Part shown: in pieces, positions 12,963 to 13,415 of the stretch
Layout of the letters: each line of letters begins with the position of its first letter
Position numbering within the stretch: position 1 is the stretch's first letter
Assembly: GCA_964292295.1 (NCBI GenBank)
Contig: CAXYVC010000074.1
Span: 1 to 13,415, forward strand
Length of the DNA stretch: 13,415 nucleotides
Origin: CAXYVC01 sp964292295
GTDB lineage: Bacteria; Acidobacteriota; Holophagae; Holophagales; Holophagaceae
Direction: 5' to 3'
Notes under the pieces: model-generated
Databases searched by the model: none
Told to the model about the DNA's origin: nothing
Seen by the model: only the letters and a program-made list of their open reading frames with translations
Program-made: the position numbers and the translations under genes

Positions 12963-13415
12963 GCGGGTTCCTTCAGGCGGTGGAGCAGGCGGAGCCAGGC
13001 CTCGGGCGGCACAGCCTCCGCCCGCACGGCGGGGGGAAGGCCCTCCGCCGCGATGAGGTCAGCGATGCGGGCGGGCGGGAGGCTGCCCTGCCAGTTGTTC
13101 AGAAGGGTCTTGCGCCGGTGGGCAAAGCTGCGGTGCAGCAGGCGCAGCAGCTCGGCCCGTTCCTGCACGGGAGGAGCGTCCGGACGGGGCTCGAAGCGCA
13201 GCACGGCGCTGTCCACCTTGGGGGCGGGGCGGAAGGCCCCGGGCCCCAGCTTCAACAGGCGGGTCACCCGGCAGCAGAGCTGGGCCAGGACCGACAGGGG
13301 CCCATAGTCCTTCTCACCGGGCCGGCCGGCAATCCGCTGGGCCACCTCGAGCTGGAACATGAACACCAGGCGCTCGAAGGGCAGCGCCTCCACCAGGAAG
13401 CGCGTGAGGATGGCC
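12959..13415 (-). CDS. rsmA: RsmA/KsgA, 16S rRNA adenine dimethyltransferase (N-terminus outside the window)
   Basis: RsmA dimethylates the two adjacent adenines near the 3' end of 16S rRNA late in small-subunit assembly. Only the C-terminal 151 codons are present; the frame runs off the right edge with no start codon needed, so the SAM-binding and NLPY motifs lie outside. What remains reads ILTRFLVEALPFERLVFMFQ, then LEVAQRIAGRPGEKDYGPLS, which is the conserved middle. The C-terminal substrate domain has APKVDSAVLRF and the strongly conserved FAHRRKTLLNN. The stop overlaps the rnj start by four bases (ATGA). Confidence 0.92.
   Translation of the reverse strand, partial: AILTRFLVEALPFERLVFMFQLEVAQRIAGRPGEKDYGPLSVLAQLCCRVTRLLKLGPGAFRPAPKVDSAVLRFEPRPDAPPVQERAELLRLLHRSFAHRRKTLLNNWQGSLPPARIADLIAAEGLPPAVRAEAVPPEAWLRLLHRLKEPA

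Noticed and set aside
11151..13307. 718-codon plus-strand open frame opposite rnj and rsmA
   Set aside because: Its His/Gln/Val-rich translation is typical of the antisense frame of GC-rich genes, and both minus-strand genes have full sets of catalytic motifs.
1..13415. CRISPR arrays, insertion sequences, prophage genes, toxin-antitoxin pairs, tRNA or rRNA genes
   Set aside because: I saw no regularly spaced repeats, transposase motifs, terminal inverted repeats or tRNA-like folds; composition is uniform and almost every base is in a core gene.

Overview
The window is a GC-rich chromosomal segment of a diderm, flagellated bacterium. A P-ring protein (FlgI), an L-ring lipoprotein (FlgH) and an LptE-type lipopolysaccharide-assembly lipoprotein imply an outer membrane. 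TrmFO (the folate-dependent tRNA methyltransferase) and RNase J are rarer in Proteobacteria than in Firmicutes, Deltaproteobacteria-like lineages and Acidobacteriota. The mix, with GC-rich, compact, overlapping genes, suggests Acidobacteriota class Holophagae (Geothrix/Holophaga-like) or a deltaproteobacterial-type lineage. This is an inference; no rRNA or other taxonomic marker lies in the window.

Layout. Bases 1-194 are a short upstream region. The only plus-strand gene is trmFO (195-1547). It converges on, and overlaps by 13 bp, a minus-strand flagellar block read right to left: flgH, flgI, flgJ (rod-binding domain only), flgM, an unknown 98-aa gene, a second 98-aa gene in the flgN position, flgK and flgL (7073 down to 1535). 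A near-perfect sigma-54 -24/-12 promoter lies just before flgH. A sigma-28-like -10 element lies before flgM. A nested hairpin overlaps the ribosome binding site of the flgN-position gene. Upstream of flgH, still on the minus strand, are prmC and a tandem diverged prmC paralogue (7115-8819). A 224-bp non-coding gap with a terminator-like hairpin separates these from a tightly packed housekeeping run: rsmA (cut by the window edge), rnj, hpt, lptE and holA (13415 down to 9044), with ATGA and TGATG junctions.

How it works together. The flagellar block makes the outer bushing (FlgI P ring, FlgH L ring), a rod-associated P-ring factor (FlgJ), the anti-sigma-28 checkpoint protein (FlgM), a candidate export chaperone, and the two hook-filament junction proteins (FlgK, FlgL). 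These are middle-to-late assembly products, consistent with sigma-54 control of the block and a separate late promoter for flgM. The housekeeping run joins rRNA methylation, RNA decay, purine salvage, LPS transport and the DNA polymerase clamp loader. Such groupings are common and need not imply a shared pathway.

Most of the window is ordinary core genome. The parts worth a second look are the PrmC paralogue with an NLPY motif, the two unassigned small flagellar genes, and the regulatory elements inside the flagellar block.
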